Assembly (NCBI RefSeq): GCF_028372415.1
Contig: NC_092875.1
Span: forward strand, 51,770,771-51,834,770
DNA length: 64,000 bases
Direction of reading: 5' to 3'
Source: Notamacropus eugenii
Lineage: Eukaryota > Chordata > Mammalia > Diprotodontia > Macropodidae
Numbering within the stretch: the first letter of the stretch is position 1; the number at the start of each line of letters is the position of its first letter. The notes beneath the pieces are model-generated. The model did not search any database. It worked only from the letters and a program-made list of their open reading frames with translations, and had not been told where the DNA came from. A program made the translations under genes and the position numbers. Positions 31,745 through 43,720 of the stretch are shown here, piece by piece.

Positions 31745-32725
31745 GGAGTAAGATATAAAATGGATTATTTTGATTATGTTAAACTGAAAAGGTTTTGTAC
31801 AAATAGAATAAATGTTGCCAATGATTAGAAGGAAAGAAGAAAATTCAGGAAAAAAATTTATAAGCAGTCTCAGATAAAGGTCTCATTTCTCAAATATATA
31901 AAGAACTCTGTCTATTTTATAAAAATGTGGGTCATTCCCCAATTGATAAATGCTCAAATGATATGAACAGGCAGTTTTTTGATGAAGAAATCAAATCAAA
32001 GAAAAAATACCCTAAATTATTATTGATTAGAGAATGCAAATTAAAACAACTTTGAGATACTATCTTATACCTATCAGATTGGCTAAAATGATAAGTGTCC
32101 TTCAATTGCGAAATAGCTAAACAAGTTGTGGTGTATGATTGTGACAGAATACCACTGTGCTATAAGAAATGATGAGCTCATGGAATTTAGAAAAACATAG
32201 AAAGACTTGAATGAAACAATGAAAAGTCAAATGGGTAGAACCAAGTGAATGTTGTACATAATAACGGAAATTTTGTCCTAAGACTCACTTGGAATGACTA
32301 ATTCGTCTTGAGTACCACAAATACTCAAGTCAACCATAAAGGACCTATGAAGAAATATGCTATCCACCTCCAGAGAAAGAATGATACATAGAATTATGTA
32401 TAGTATGATTTTATGCACACATACACACACACCCACACACACACTTATTTGTAGCCTTCTTTAGGGTAGTGTGGGAAGAGAGGGAGAAAAAAAGTATACA
32501 GCAGAGAACAAAAGAAAACTTAGAAGGAAGCACAGAAAGGTAGGGTAGCTTTGAAAATAATGTATAGTATTTATTACATGGTTGTGGTTTTTTTAAGTGA
32601 ACAGTCTAAAAAGGAAATTCATGGTTATATATTGAATCCTCTCCATATGTTGTGCTATGTACATGAAAATGTTCTTTTCTTGTCTTTTTGTATTTGGATT
32701 AAAATGAATAAAAAATAAAAAGCTT
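31745..32725 (+). mobile_element. L1 LINE 3' end
   Basis: AAGATATAAAATGGATTATT, GGTCTCATTTCTCAAATATA near 31878, AATTGATAAATGCTCAAATG near 31940 and ATGATGAGCTCATGGAATTT are ORF2-end words. A deletion removes the piece between about 32090 and the 'cttcaattg' word. The tail is AATGAATAAAAAATAAAAAG at about 32704-32722. Confidence 0.85.
32417..32445. repeat. (CA)n microsatellite
   Basis: ACACATACACACACACCCAC run within the L1 3' UTR. Confidence 0.85.
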
Positions 32726-32754
32726 GTAGGGGTTGGATTATCAGATGACCTTAG

Positions 32755-32905
32755 AATCTCAGCTTGGGAAAGTATCGCAGAGGCCAGCTAACCCAACCCA
32801 TTCTTAAACAAGAGCCCCTCTACAACATTCCCAACAAGTAAGGGTGGAATGAATGACATCTTTAATTCCTTCCAACCCTAGATCCTATGCAGGAGGTATC
32901 TAATC
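32755..32905 (-). mobile_element. CR1/L3 3' end, inverted
   Basis: GAGCCCCTCTACAACATTCC and TAATTCCTTCCAACCCTAGA are the complement of the L3 tail. Confidence 0.6.
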
Positions 32906-33380
32906 TGTATTTATGGAACTAAATGGAATCTAGGCAGCCCACTGGATGATGACAGGATGGTAGTGAGGAGAGGGCCTCGGTAAGCAAAGGTTGGTCCCTA
33001 GGTCCCAGATGCATTTCCTGGGCCTGTTGGCTAGCCAGAGAAAGGCTGGAACAGGACGGCATCAGGCTGAAGCTGAAGGTGGGGCTGGAGTTGAGGGTCC
33101 TTGCAGACTCTGGGCTCTGGAGCTACTTATCTAGTTAGCTTGATTACTTGTATTTCCTCCCATGGGGACGTGACCTGCTCCTCGAACACCCCAAACCACA
33201 GTCTCTGCCCCCGCTCCCTCCTAAAATAGCATAAACAAGTCCATCTGCTCTCCTTTTGTGTCCAACCCCCCCACCTTCCTGGGTTTCCTCTTCCCCTCCC
33301 TGCCTTGACTGTTACTGGTGATACTGATCTCTCCATCTCTGCTGGCCTTGAGAGCAGCCCCAGAAGCCTGCACTCTGTTG
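32906..33380. other. Unassigned GC-richer stretch
   Basis: No named repeat. A 113-codon frame on the - strand (33127-33468) runs into the neighbouring MIR and has no recognisable domain. Confidence 0.35.
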
Positions 33381-33384
33381 CCAT

Positions 33385-33515
33385 GGATAGAGAACTGGCC
33401 TTGGAGCTGGAAAGGCCTGTGTTCAGGTTGAGCTTGTGACGCACACTGACTGACCCTGAATAAATCACTTCATCTCCCAGTGCTCCAGTGCCCTGCTAAG
33501 ATGATCCATTGCAGA
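33385..33515 (+). repeat. MIR-type SINE fragment
   Basis: GAACTGGCCTTGGAGCTGGA, GTGTTCAGGTTGAGCTTGTG and a degraded CORE. Confidence 0.5.
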
Positions 33516-33589
33516 GAAGGTGCTTTCTTCCATTAGCACAGTATAGAGTGAGTTTCCTCATCCAGTTCTCTATTTAGAGAAATCATAAT

Positions 33590-33850
33590 TTGTTGTTCTT
33601 CAGTCATTTCAGTCGTGTCCAAGTCTTCATGACCAATTCTTTATGACCCCATTTGAGGTTTTCTTGGTGGAGATACTAGAGTGGTTTGCCATTTCCTTCT
33701 TTAGATCATTTTACAGATGAAGAAACTGAGGCAAACAGGATTAAGTGACTTACCCAGGTTCACCCAGCTAGTAAGCATCTGAGGCAAGATTTGAACTCAG
33801 AAAAATGAGTCTTTCTAAGTCCAGTCCTGGCACCTAGGTCACAATGCTAG
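33590..33850 (-). repeat. RTE-tailed tRNA SINE
   Basis: GTCATTTCAGTCGTGTCCAA, GTGGTTTGCCATTTCCTTCT and AGATTTGAACTCAGAAAAAT. A partial local duplication sits in the RTE end (two 'atgacc' words near 33630 and 33645). Confidence 0.85.
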
Positions 33851-33874
33851 ACCCCCTATCCCATAATAATAATG

Positions 33875-34010
33875 CTATATATATATATTTATATGGCAGT
33901 TTAAGATCTGCAAAATGCTCTACTTATATTATCTCATTTGATCCTTACAATAACCGTAGGACACAGATATAATTACTACTTCCAGATGAAGAAACTGAAG
34001 GTGTGAATCC
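33875..34010 (-). repeat. MIR fragment
   Basis: TATCTCATTTGATCCTTACA and CCAGATGAAGAAACTGAAGG: the CORE half only. Confidence 0.65.
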
Positions 34011-34869
34011 CATCCCTGCCACTTAAAGGAGCCCGTGAATCCACAGGCACCCCATAGAGTATCATTGTGATCACAGAATCACATCTCAAAATGAGAAGGG
34101 AAAGGAGAGAACACTTGGCCCTAAACTGGTGGGTTCCTGGCACATTGTAAGTACTTAATACATTCTAACTGCCTGTCAGCCTGCCTGCCAAGGATCATCC
34201 AGCTGCTGCCTGGCGACTGGCCTCCAATTTATCCAGCCCCAGCTAAAAGGACAGAGATACTTTGTGGAAGAGAAACATAAACAAACATATGTTCTCTAAC
34301 TGAATACACAGTATGCTTTGCACGCATACATGTTACTATTTTATACGTTTCCTGTTGTGGCTAATAAATTGTGGAGGTAAAAACATTACCAAATTCATAG
34401 CAATTTTTATTTTGTCAATGTGTAGTTTCTTTTCTTTTTTTTTACTTTTCTAAAAAAGTTTTTTTTATTAAGAAGTATTTTAATTATGTCCCTCTTTCAC
34501 TTCTTCCCTTTGAGCAAATTTTATGAAACCTAATAAAGCCCTCAATACATTGCTACAAAATAAATTCCTACTGATGCATAATTGAAAACGTGCTTGTTTT
34601 TTTTTCTTTTTTCTCTACATTTCAAGCTCATTTCCTCTCTGGTAGAAGGTAAGCAACATGTTTCATTTTCATGGTTTATCTTCTTTCTTTTGGATTTGAG
34701 GCTTATTCTTACCTTGATCAGAGGTTCAAGGTTGTTTTCTCTAATAGGTAAATTGTTCTCGTTCAGATCACCTCACTCTGCATCAGTTCATAGAGGTCAT
34801 TTCAGTTCTCTCTGAAATTGTCCATTTGATTTCTCATGGAACAGCAATACTTCATTACATGCATGGGCT

Positions 34870-35130
34870 AGCTAGACTGTGTGGTGGATATAGCCCTGGG
34901 TCTGGAGTCAGGAAGACCTAAATTCAAATCTGACCACTACCAAAATCTGACCATTCGCCAGCTGTTTGACCTTGGGCAAGTCATTTGACCTCTGTTTGCC
35001 TTAGTTGTACAATGGAGATAATAACAGCTCCTCCCTCCCAGGGTTGTTGGGAGGCTCAAAGGATATAATAACTGAAAAGTACTTAGCACAATGCCTTGCA
35101 CATAGTAAATACTACACAGTTATCCTTTCT
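34870..35130 (+). repeat. MIR/THER-type SINE
   Basis: GACTGTGTGGTGGATATAGC head, TAAATTCAAATCTGACCACT, GACCTTGGGCAAGTCATTTG and the end TGCCTTGCACATAGTAAATA. A short internal duplication ('aatctgaccactacc' / 'aatctgaccattcg') lies in the head. Confidence 0.85.
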
Positions 35131-35589
35131 CCATTACAATTTCCCCCACCATGGTTTTGATATATTGTAGGTCGACATATGAAATTAGATGGGAATTTTT
35201 GTGAAAGTCACAGATGACGTTTGAAGCCCAGCAGATAATACAGAAAAAGTTTTAAAACTCAAAAATGCAAAAAAAAAAAAAAGTATAGTATTATACAATA
35301 TCATGTTTTATCTTTTAATAACATAATAATTCAGACTTCTTCTCTAGTATGAAGGGAGGGCTGAAATATTTTATGCAGATTTTCCAGATCATAGTAGGGC
35401 TGTGCCCCTAGCTCCCACAATGTGGGAGGGGTAACCTTATAAATGCTAGTTGCTATCATTATTATATAATATGATTTGCTTAGCTATTCCTTAACAGGAC
35501 ACCCTTCCCCCTTAGTTTCTAGTTTTTGCTTGCCGTGAAAAGAGCTGCTATAAGTTTTTGCGTACAAAGATCCTTTTCCTGAAACTTTT

Positions 35590-35872
35590 TTGAGGAGGGT
35601 GATAATAATAGCAGTGGCTACCATTATATAGCACCTACTGTGTGCCAGGGACTGTGCTAAGTGTTTTTCAAATGTGATCCTCATATTTGAACCTTATAAC
35701 CACCTTGGGGGGTAAGAGCTAATAGTTTCCCCATTTTACAGTTGAGGAAAACTGAGGCAAACAGTGACTTGCCCAGGATTATAGAACTAATGAGTATTTG
35801 AGGCCAGATTTAAACTTAGTCTTCCTGACTCCAGGCCCAGAGTTCTATTCACTGTGCTACCTAACTACTACT
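35590..35872 (-). repeat. MIR/THER-type SINE
   Basis: TATAGCACCTACTGTGTGCC, TTTTACAGTTGAGGAAAACT and the inverted head ending GCTACCTAACTACT. Nested in L1. Confidence 0.88.
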
Positions 35873-37859
35873 AGATATTTACCCATTAGGGGTATAACTG
35901 GGTCAACAGGCATGCGTAGTTTAGTACCTGTGTGCTCTTAGTTCCAAACTGCTTTTCAGAATGAGTGCACCAATTCACACCTCTATCACATCCAGTTGCC
36001 CCACCCCCAAGACCCTGCCATGTTTGTCATTTTACACTTTCGTCATCTTTAGCAATCTGATAGGTATGAGGTAGAACCTCAAATACTTTAATTTTTATTT
36101 CTTTAATTATTAGTGATTTAGAACATTTTTCATTTGGTTGTTGACAGCTTGGATTTCTTCTTTTTAAAACTGCTTATTCATATCTTGCGATCATTTATCT
36201 GTGAAAAAGAAGTCTCAGTCTGATAAATTTGAATCAGCTCCTTATGTATCTTGGATATAAGACTTTGATCAGAGAAACTTGCTGAGGTCCCTCCCTCCCC
36301 ATTCCAGTTATCTGTTTCCCTTCCATTTTTATTGCATTAAGCTTGTTTTGTAAAATCTTTGTAATTTTATATTGTCAAAATTGTCCATTTTGTCTTATGT
36401 GATCCTCTCTTATCATTTATTTGGTCATTAATATCCATAGATATAAAATGTAATCTCTTCTTTGATGCCCTAACTTGTTTGTGATGTGACCTTTTATACC
36501 TGAGTCATATATCCATTGCGAGCTTTTCTTATTGTATGGTGTGAGATGCTGATCTAAACTGAATTTCTGTAAGACCACTGATTGGTTTTCCCAGAAATTT
36601 TTGTCAGATAGTGAGCTCTTCCCCCTGAAAGCTAGGGTCTTTGGGTTTATTGGATAAATACTATGCCACTGTTTGTTTGCTTCTATATTACCTAATCTGT
36701 TCCCCTGTTTGACCTTTTTTTTAAATGGTACCAAATTAGTCTAATGATTATTGTGGTTTGAGGTCTGGTACTGATAGGCCCCCTTTCTTCCCACTCTTTT
36801 TTTCATTATTACCCTTGAAACTCTTGACCTTTTGTTTCTCTATATGAATTTTTTATTTTTCTAGGTCTACAAAATATTCTTTTGAGAATTTGATTGGTCA
36901 GGCACTGAATAAGTAAATTAATTTAAGTAACATTGTCATTTTTAGTATATTGACTTGACCTATCCATGGGCAATTAATATTTCTCCACTTAGATCTGCCT
37001 TTATTTCTGTAAACAGTGTTTCATAGTTAGATTCACACAATCATTGGGTAAATCTTGATAGTATACTTCTAAATACTTTATAGCTTCTCTCTTTTGAAAG
37101 TAATTTCTCTTTCTAGATCTACCTGCTGTTTTACTGGTTTTATATAGGAGAGCTGACATTATTTCAATTGATTTCGCACTGTCTCTTCAGGATTCTCTAA
37201 GTATGCATTATGTCATTTACAAAAGGCAATAATTTTATTTCCTCTTTGCCTATGCCTATTACTTCTTTTTTTCTTATCTTATGGCTATAGCTAGCATTTC
37301 TAGGACTATGTTAAACAGTGGTGGTAATAAGGAGCTCCCTTGTTTTGTCCCTAATTTTGTTGGGAAGGCCTCTTAACTCTTCTCCATTATGTAAAATGTT
37401 TGCTGTTAGTTTTAGATAAATACTATTTACAATATTAGGGAAAGATTTATTTAATTCTATGATTTCTGAAGTTTTTAATAGAAATAGGTTTTGGACTTTG
37501 TCAAAAGCCTTTTCAGTGTCTATTGACTTAACTATGTAGTTTTATTATTGATATTAAAAATGGTATGTTATATTTACAGCCTTCCTTATGTTGAATCAAT
37601 CCAGCATTCCTAATATAAACTCAATGTGTAGCTTCTCAATCGGCATTCACCAATTGTACAACTGCCATCTTGTGAGAGATGGCAATTTTTTTGACATTAA
37701 AAAGGAGTCAAGTCATTATGATCAGAGCTATGACTTGGATTGGGAAACTAAGGCTTTTTCCAGGGTGCCAAAAGGTAGACAGTGCTGATGGCAAGTGTGC
37801 CCATTCAACCGGTGAAAACAACTGAGATTGCCCCTGGGTAAAAAGAATTAATTAAAATA

Positions 37860-37955
37860 GACAATTATCAGCTTTGTAACCTTGGTCAGTTTCTTTTCCC
37901 TCTGTGGGTCTGGTTTCCTCGTCTATAAAGTGAGAGGATTGCATTAGGTTATTTT
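37860..37955 (+). repeat. MIR fragment
   Basis: CTTTGTAACCTTGGTCAGTT and TGGTTTCCTCGTCTATAAAG. Confidence 0.6.
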
Positions 37956-38099
37956 TGCTGTTTTCTCTCAGAACCAAGTTGAACCCAGGACTGGGGGCAG
38001 AGGGCAGATAAGAGGGTAGAAGGTGAAATGCAGAAGATTAAGAACAACTGGCAGAGCTGAATGGGATTGAACACTAGTGTTATCTGAGAGGGTCTATTA

Positions 38100-38245
38100 C
38101 AGAGGTGGGGAACCTGCAGTCTTGAGGCCACATGTGATCCTCTAGGTCCTCAAGGGCAGCCCTTTGACTGAATGCAAGTTTTACAGAACAAATCCTTTTA
38201 TTAAGGGGATTTGTTCTGTGAAGTTTGATTCAATCAAGTAGCTGA
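38100..38245. mobile_element. Truncated palindromic hAT MITE
   Basis: Left arm and centre intact (CAGAGGTGGGGAACCTGCAG through ACAAATCCTTTTATTAAGGG to TTTGTTCTGTGAAGTTTGAT). The right arm is lost after about 38240. Confidence 0.8.
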
Positions 38246-38249
38246 CTTT

Positions 38250-40685
38250 AGATGAACCTACGACCATGTTGGGATTTTCTCACTCAAAATGCCAACCCCC
38301 TGCCTCTGAGTCAGAACTCAGGCTAGAAATGAGAGCTGTGGTTTTCAGCAGAACCATCTCCCCACCCCACTTCCAAGTGTATGTGGTGGTGGGGGACCTC
38401 AAGGGTTCTGAGGAAGGCTTTTTAGTCCATCTCTGAGGAAGAATACTAGAATGCTGTTGGAGACCTGGAGAGGCAATTCTGGGACAGGGGGAGATGAGGA
38501 GGGTGCTTTCTTATTATTTTAATTCAACTGAACCCCCAGGTCTATCAAGTACAAGTTGGGCCCTCAGGAATCCCCTGGGACTGACTCCCTCAGCCCCACC
38601 TAATCTTGTCTGATTTCTACTTTCTAGAGTTGTCTGAGGCTCAGGCAAAAACCCAACTTAGGCCGATGACCAGAACCCAGAGCTCAGACCCCAGAACCTA
38701 TTCTAGAATCAAAGCCAAATCTAGAACTTGGAGCCTAGAGTTATGACCATCCAGAGTCTAAAGCCCAGAGAGCAGGACCCAGGGACTCAAGGCCAGAGTC
38801 CAGTTTTCCCCAGACCCTAACCCAGCATAGCTCAGTGAGAAGAGCCTAGAATGATGAACCCAGAGCCCAGATGCTGCTGCCCAGAGAGGAGGACATAAGA
38901 GGAAGGGGCTGGAGAAAAGTAGTCAGCTGAAAAGCTAAGGAGAATGTAGAGGGAACCACAGGTTCGTATTGGCCCCAGGTGGCCCTCTGTCTGTGTCCAA
39001 GGCCTGGGTTTGCGCCCACTAATGACCAAATGTGATCAGTAAGTGACTCTCAGCCTTCAAAGTCATCTCTGCATTCTCCCTCCCTCCCATAGGGAATCAG
39101 CCACCAAGTCCATCACCTCGACCTCCAAAATCAGAATCCAACTTACTCGTCACTTTCTCTCCCAAAGCCTCAGTAAAAGGAAGGGTTGAAATCTGATTTC
39201 TTTCTTCCTCTTCCAGCTCTAAATTACGTGCTTAGTTTTGCCTAATTATCTGTATATGCATGTATTGCGTGCGTGTTGGTGTTTACAGTCATCTCCTGTA
39301 TGTGCACATTTGTGTATGCTTGTAAATATGAGTCCATATCACAGGTGTGCTGGAGACAGCTCCTACTGAACTGGTGGTTACATTTTTCATCACGAGTATT
39401 TATGAAATAAGCAGAGGCTCTAAAGAAGGGCTAGATTTGTTGTTTTGTTGATTGTTCAGATTTCAGTAAGTAGAGGAAATGTTAATAATGCAAATGAAAC
39501 TTCCAAGTGTACCTGGAACTCTTAGAGAGCCACTTGTTAAACATTTACTATCACATCTTTGGTTCATGTGAATGCTTGCATATATACAACTACATATATG
39601 TGGTATATACACAACAGGTATACCTCCGGGAGTGGTTCTAGGTTCACATGTGTGGGCATGTATTTCTAGATCAACTTTTAGCATGTGAGTATGTATTTAT
39701 CTCACGGTTCACAGGGGCACTGTACATGGAAGCTGCCCCTTAGGCACACACACATTCCATAGGGAATGTCTTCAGGAGGCCAGGGTTCTGTCACCTTCCT
39801 CACCTCCTTCCTTCCCCACCCCCTCCTCTTGACAGATAAGACTTGCTCTGTCTTTGTCTCCAAGGAGTCCTCCCACATCTAGTTACCCAGAGTAGATCAC
39901 AGCTCTGAGCTCAGGGCCCAGTCATGTTAGGGGCCAGGGAAAGGGCAGGACCCTAGGTCCTCAAAGTGGAGCTGAGTCAGGGATAGGAATAAGGGGAGAG
40001 GCAGGGGCCAGAGATGGGTTCTGGGGTTCAGGAGTGGTGAGGAGAAGATTAGAAAGCCCAAAGAGGGAGCTTGCCTAATTAGATGAGTGGGATCTCCCCT
40101 GGGGACCCACATGGGCCACAGGCCTCAGAAACCCACGTCACTCCCTCCCCCAGCCAGCTCACAATTGTAAATTCTGAGAAATGTTGTCATCACTGTCCTC
40201 CTACCCACTACCCCACCCTCTCCACGCCCCCTTCCCAGCTCCACTGTGATTTCACAGCTTCTCCACCACCAACCACCACCACCTCTAGACCTAGGGAGGG
40301 GAGGGGAGGGAAGCAGAGGGAGGGGTTTCCTGTTTTATTCACTCCTGGCCAAGGTGACTGTCATCCCTTGGGGAAGGTACCAAATGATACCACAGGCAGA
40401 CCAGGGGGCCAAGGGCAACTCCAGCCTCCTAAGTTTGGTTTCTAGGATCCCAGATATTTGTCCCTTACCTCCTTCTCCCACCTTCCCTACAGACATCCTT
40501 TCCTGTAGCCAGACTCTATCCTGCTCTGGGTTTTGGCTAACATCATACCCAAAGTAACCTTCCTATGTAGGGTGGGCTCTTTAAACCCTACGCAGTCCTT
40601 CAAGGCCTATCCCATGTGCAACCTTCTGGTGTAGAAAGTCCTTCTCCCCTGCAGAACAGAAACTAGTCTGCACCTGGAGTCCTGG
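38250..40685. other. Repeat-poor interval upstream of NFILZ's 3' side
   Basis: About 2.4 kb with almost no interspersed repeats. It includes a degenerate 'ccagagtctaaagcccagag' tandem-like stretch (38640-38870) and a patch at about 39960-40270 with closely set words such as GCTGAGTCAGGG (AP-1-like) and GCCTAATTAGATGAG (homeobox-like core). A 120-codon frame at 40083-40445 is Pro/Thr-rich low complexity and I do not call it a gene. Conserved regulatory DNA is possible. Confidence 0.35.
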
Positions 40686-40689
40686 AGGG

Positions 40690-40815
40690 TTGCTGGGAGC
40701 ACTAGATGGTTAAATGACTTGCCCAGGGTCACAGCCAGTACCTATATGAAGCAGGGCTTGAACCCAGTTCTTCCTGACTTTCAAACAGGCTCTCTGGCTG
40801 CTGCTCCATATTGCT
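40690..40815 (-). repeat. MIR fragment
   Basis: ACTTGCCCAGGGTCACAGCC and GCAGGGCTTGAACCCAGTTC: inverted head half. Confidence 0.7.
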
Positions 40816-40844
40816 TCCTTCGCACATGGCAATATTAATATTAA

Positions 40845-41115
40845 TCATAATTAATAGCAGCTAGCATTTATATGGCACCTATTATGTGCTGAACACTGCG
40901 CTAAATGCTTTACAAATATGATCTCATTTGATCCAACCTTGGGGAGTAGGTGCTATTATGATTCCCATTTTTCAGTTGAGGAAACTGAAGCACACAAATG
41001 TTAAGTGACTTGCCTAGGGTCAAACAGCTACTAAGTGTCTGAGGTTAAATGTGAACTCAGTTCTTCTGGACTCCAGGTCCAGTACTCTATTGACTGCCCA
41101 CCCGACTGCTTGATA
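40845..41115 (-). repeat. MIR/THER-type SINE, near full length
   Basis: TAGCATTTATATGGCACCTA, TTTTCAGTTGAGGAAACTGA and GTCAAACAGCTACTAAGTGT. Confidence 0.88.
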
Positions 41116-41880
41116 AATCCTCAAGGACCTTAATAAATCCTTGTTGAATTTAACAAGGTTGGAGTGGGAGGTCCCTAAGAAGGTCTTATTGACTGATGGA
41201 CTTAAAGTGCCTTGACTGAACCTTATCTGAGCAGGATCTGGAGGTGTTACTGCCCCCAGAGTGGCAAGCAGGACCTCAGATGGAGGTAGGAGGCCAGACC
41301 CAGGGCCAGGGCCAAGAAGAATCTCTAGGGTTAGCTCTGGCTCTGGGTTAGTTCTTCATTTCTAACAGGAAATGCAAAGGGAGCAGTGTCAGTCACTAAC
41401 AGAAGGGAGATACCGAGAAGAGAGAGGAAAGGAGGAAGGACCAGAAGGGGAAAAGTGTGGGACTTAGAGAAGAAAAATGGAAAGGCAGAAGGGAGGATTG
41501 AAAGGGAGATGGAGAGGAAGAGGGAAAGCCTGCTGGGAGCCTGGGAAAGGGGAGTCCGTCTGTCACTGTGGGTCATGGAGTCTGAGCAGGGTTGGTACTG
41601 TTTGTATCTCTGTGGATCTCCCCAAGAGACATCAAGGACCAATTCCCAGGCCCAGACCCAGTAACTCTGCTAAGGCCAAGGGGGTGGGGGTGGGGGCTCC
41701 CTATTCCTCTGGCCAGGGCCACAGGGAGGTGTGAAAGGCAGCAGACCATTTTATATTTTTGTGGTTTCTAGGCATCCCTTCCCCAAGGAATTCAGGCCAC
41801 AGCTGTAGACAGTGTGTTGGCTCTTTTATTTCTAATGTCCCAGCATAGGGCAACAGGCAGGGTCTAGCCTCTCCTCACCT
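41116..41880. other. Unassigned stretch with a purine-rich tract
   Basis: 41398-41530 is an almost pure purine tract (GGAGAAGGAAAGG-like units) that opens a 92-codon charged frame; I do not regard it as coding. No gene seen. Confidence 0.45.
41825..41830 (-). terminator. Possible NFILZ polyadenylation signal
   Basis: The first good AATAAA on the - strand that I found after the NFILZ stop lies about 1.9 kb downstream, followed by a GT-containing stretch. The 3' UTR would then include three MIR-type SINEs. It may not be the true site. Confidence 0.25.
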
Positions 41881-41884
41881 CTCT

Positions 41885-42055
41885 TTACAGGGGTTGTGCT
41901 TCCCTAGGGGGCAAACTGAGGCTAACAGAGATTAAGTGACTTGTGCAGGGTCACACAGCTAGCAAATGTCCGAAGCTGGATTTGAGTTCAGGTTTTCCTG
42001 AATTCAGGCCCAGTACTCTAAGATTTACTAAGCCATCTAGGCTGCCTCTAGGCAG
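41885..42055 (-). repeat. MIR/THER-type SINE, partial
   Basis: GGCAAACTGAGGCTAACAGA, GGGTCACACAGCTAGCAAAT and CATCTAGGCTGCCTC. Confidence 0.8.
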
Positions 42056-42414
42056 GTCAGAACCCTGGAAAGAGGAGCGAACCTAGGTAGGAAAAAGTCC
42101 TATAGACTCATTGTTACGGGCTTCCAGGAGACCTTACCTCACAACTCCCAACACACACATAGACCATTCACCCATCTAGCCAGCTTTGAGGAAAGAGCTA
42201 GGGGAAGTCTTATCTGAGCCCAGAGGCTCAGCTTGGCGTTTGGAAGATGGGAGCTCGAGGAGATTCAGAGAAAGGTAAGGAAGACTTAAGAGACTCCTGC
42301 AAGGAGTGGGAGGGGCCTCTTATAGAAGATGGGGATGTGCACAGATGGGGAAGAAGGCAGGGTCACAAGGGCGAATGGAACATCTCCCTGGGATAGAACA
42401 GTAGCAGAACAGCG

Positions 42415-42758
42415 CTAATGTTTAGCTAGTTTTTACCATATTCATATTTTATGTAGTTTTCACCATATTTATATTTATATGTAGTTCTTACCACATTTAT
42501 ACAGTTGTTACTATATAAATGTTACTAGATCTGTGCTAGGGACTGCACCAAGTGCTTTACAATTACTATCTCATCTGATCGTCACAACAACCTTGGGAGG
42601 CAAATGCTATTATCCCCATTTTACAGACTGAGGCAGACAAATATTCAGTGACGTGCCCAGGTTCACACAGCTGATAAAAGTCTGAGACTGGATTAGAACT
42701 CAGGTCTTCCAGACTTCAGGTCCAACACTCTGTCCACTCCACTCTAACTGCCCCTTAG
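42415..42758 (-). repeat. MIR/THER-type SINE with AT-rich expansion
   Basis: GCACCAAGTGCTTTACAATT, TTTTACAGACTGAGGCAGAC and TTCACACAGCTGATAAAAGT. The left end holds three diverged copies of a 'gtagtttttaccatatttatat' word (about 42425-42510), a small local tandem repeat. Confidence 0.8.
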
Positions 42759-43109
42759 GTATACATAAAGGGGAGAAATCCAAGGAGCAGCAAAACTGTT
42801 GGTAGGTTCTACACTCCACAATTATCTAGATTACTCAGTGTTTGGCATCTGGGTCTCTCTATCTGGATCACAGACCAGCATTTGCCACCGAAAACCACCT
42901 CCCTTGAGTAAATCAGCATCCTCCCTAGGGGGCGACAGGTGCAGCGTCATTCTTCTGGAGATCTCTGTGGGCTCTCTCTCAGACCCCAGGCCTTCTCCCG
43001 CCCCCGCCCCCACGCCATCTTCTCTGGGCTCTCAAGTTCTCCCTGATAATAGCAGCTGACTTTCTATTCAGCAGGGGGTTTGACCTTTCTTGTGCCCTAG
43101 GCCCCTTCA

Positions 43110-43222
43110 CAGTGTCAGGTTTCTAAATGAAATATTAAATGAAATACAGAGGAGATACAAAGGATTCAAATTCTATTGAAATACAATTATCAAAATACAT
43201 ATTTTTTAAAATTCACAGACTC
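43110..43222 (-). mobile_element. Second copy of the 19.1-kb DNA-transposon-like family
   Basis: AAATACAGAGGAGATACAAA, TATTGAAATACAATTATCAA and ATTCACAGACTCCCAGGTCA. This is the other end of the element seen at 19.1-19.3 kb. Confidence 0.45.
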
Positions 43223-43224
43223 CC

Positions 43225-43445
43225 AGGTCAGCACCTTCTATAAAGTTTGCAAAATGCTTGACTCGTATTATCTCAACTGATTTTTACCACAGTCCTGTGA
43301 GGGAAGATATTACAGGTATATTACCCCCACTTTACAGATAAAGGCAGTGAAGGTTTAGAGAGGTAAGTGGTCACATGGCGTAGGGCTGGGAACTGAACCT
43401 AGGGCTATGCTAACTCCTAGATGAGTGTCCTTTCTACTCTACCAG
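43225..43445 (-). repeat. MIR
   Basis: AAGTTTGCAAAATGCTTGAC, CACTTTACAGATAAAGGCAG and GGGAACTGAACCTAGGGCTA. Lies just beyond the NFILZ stop, within its likely 3' UTR. Confidence 0.75.
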
Positions 43446-43720
43446 GCTTTCTTCCTGAGACTCTGGATTCTCCCTGGAGATGCCAACCCCAATGGGACAG
43501 AGCACCTTTGAAGGGGTATTAGTTACAAGGACAAGGCTGGGACTTGGGGGCTCATCTACCAGGAAGATAGCCTTAGGGGACTGATTCCACGGGGACTGGG
43601 GCAAGAGTTGAATTGTTGAGTCCCAGGGAAACCACATAGGGGAAAGAGGGAATATGGTGGGTCTCCTTTTACCTTGACAACCCGGCACACCCATAGGAGT
43701 CATCTAGATTTCTGCCTCTT

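Larger units (their letters stand above)
34430..37640 (-). mobile_element. L1 LINE, 3' half, with two SINEs inserted
   Basis: Inverted L1: the 3' UTR and poly(T) end near 34430-34475, the ORF2 end near 34760-34860 and 35470-35590, and upstream ORF2 from 35875 to about 37640, where the complement of CTTCCTTATGTTGAATCAAT (37580) is an RT-region word. SINEs at 34870-35130 and 35590-35872 are later insertions. The stretch 35130-35460 does not look like L1 and may be a further insertion. Many stops; 5'-truncated. Confidence 0.85.

Noticed and set aside
40083-40557. Two overlapping Pro/Thr-rich frames
   Set aside because: C-rich composition explains openness; no conserved motif and no splice pairing seen.
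41386-41734. Two overlapping + strand frames of 85-92 codons
   Set aside because: Driven by a purine-rich tract giving Arg/Glu/Lys/Gly repeats; no recognisable motif.
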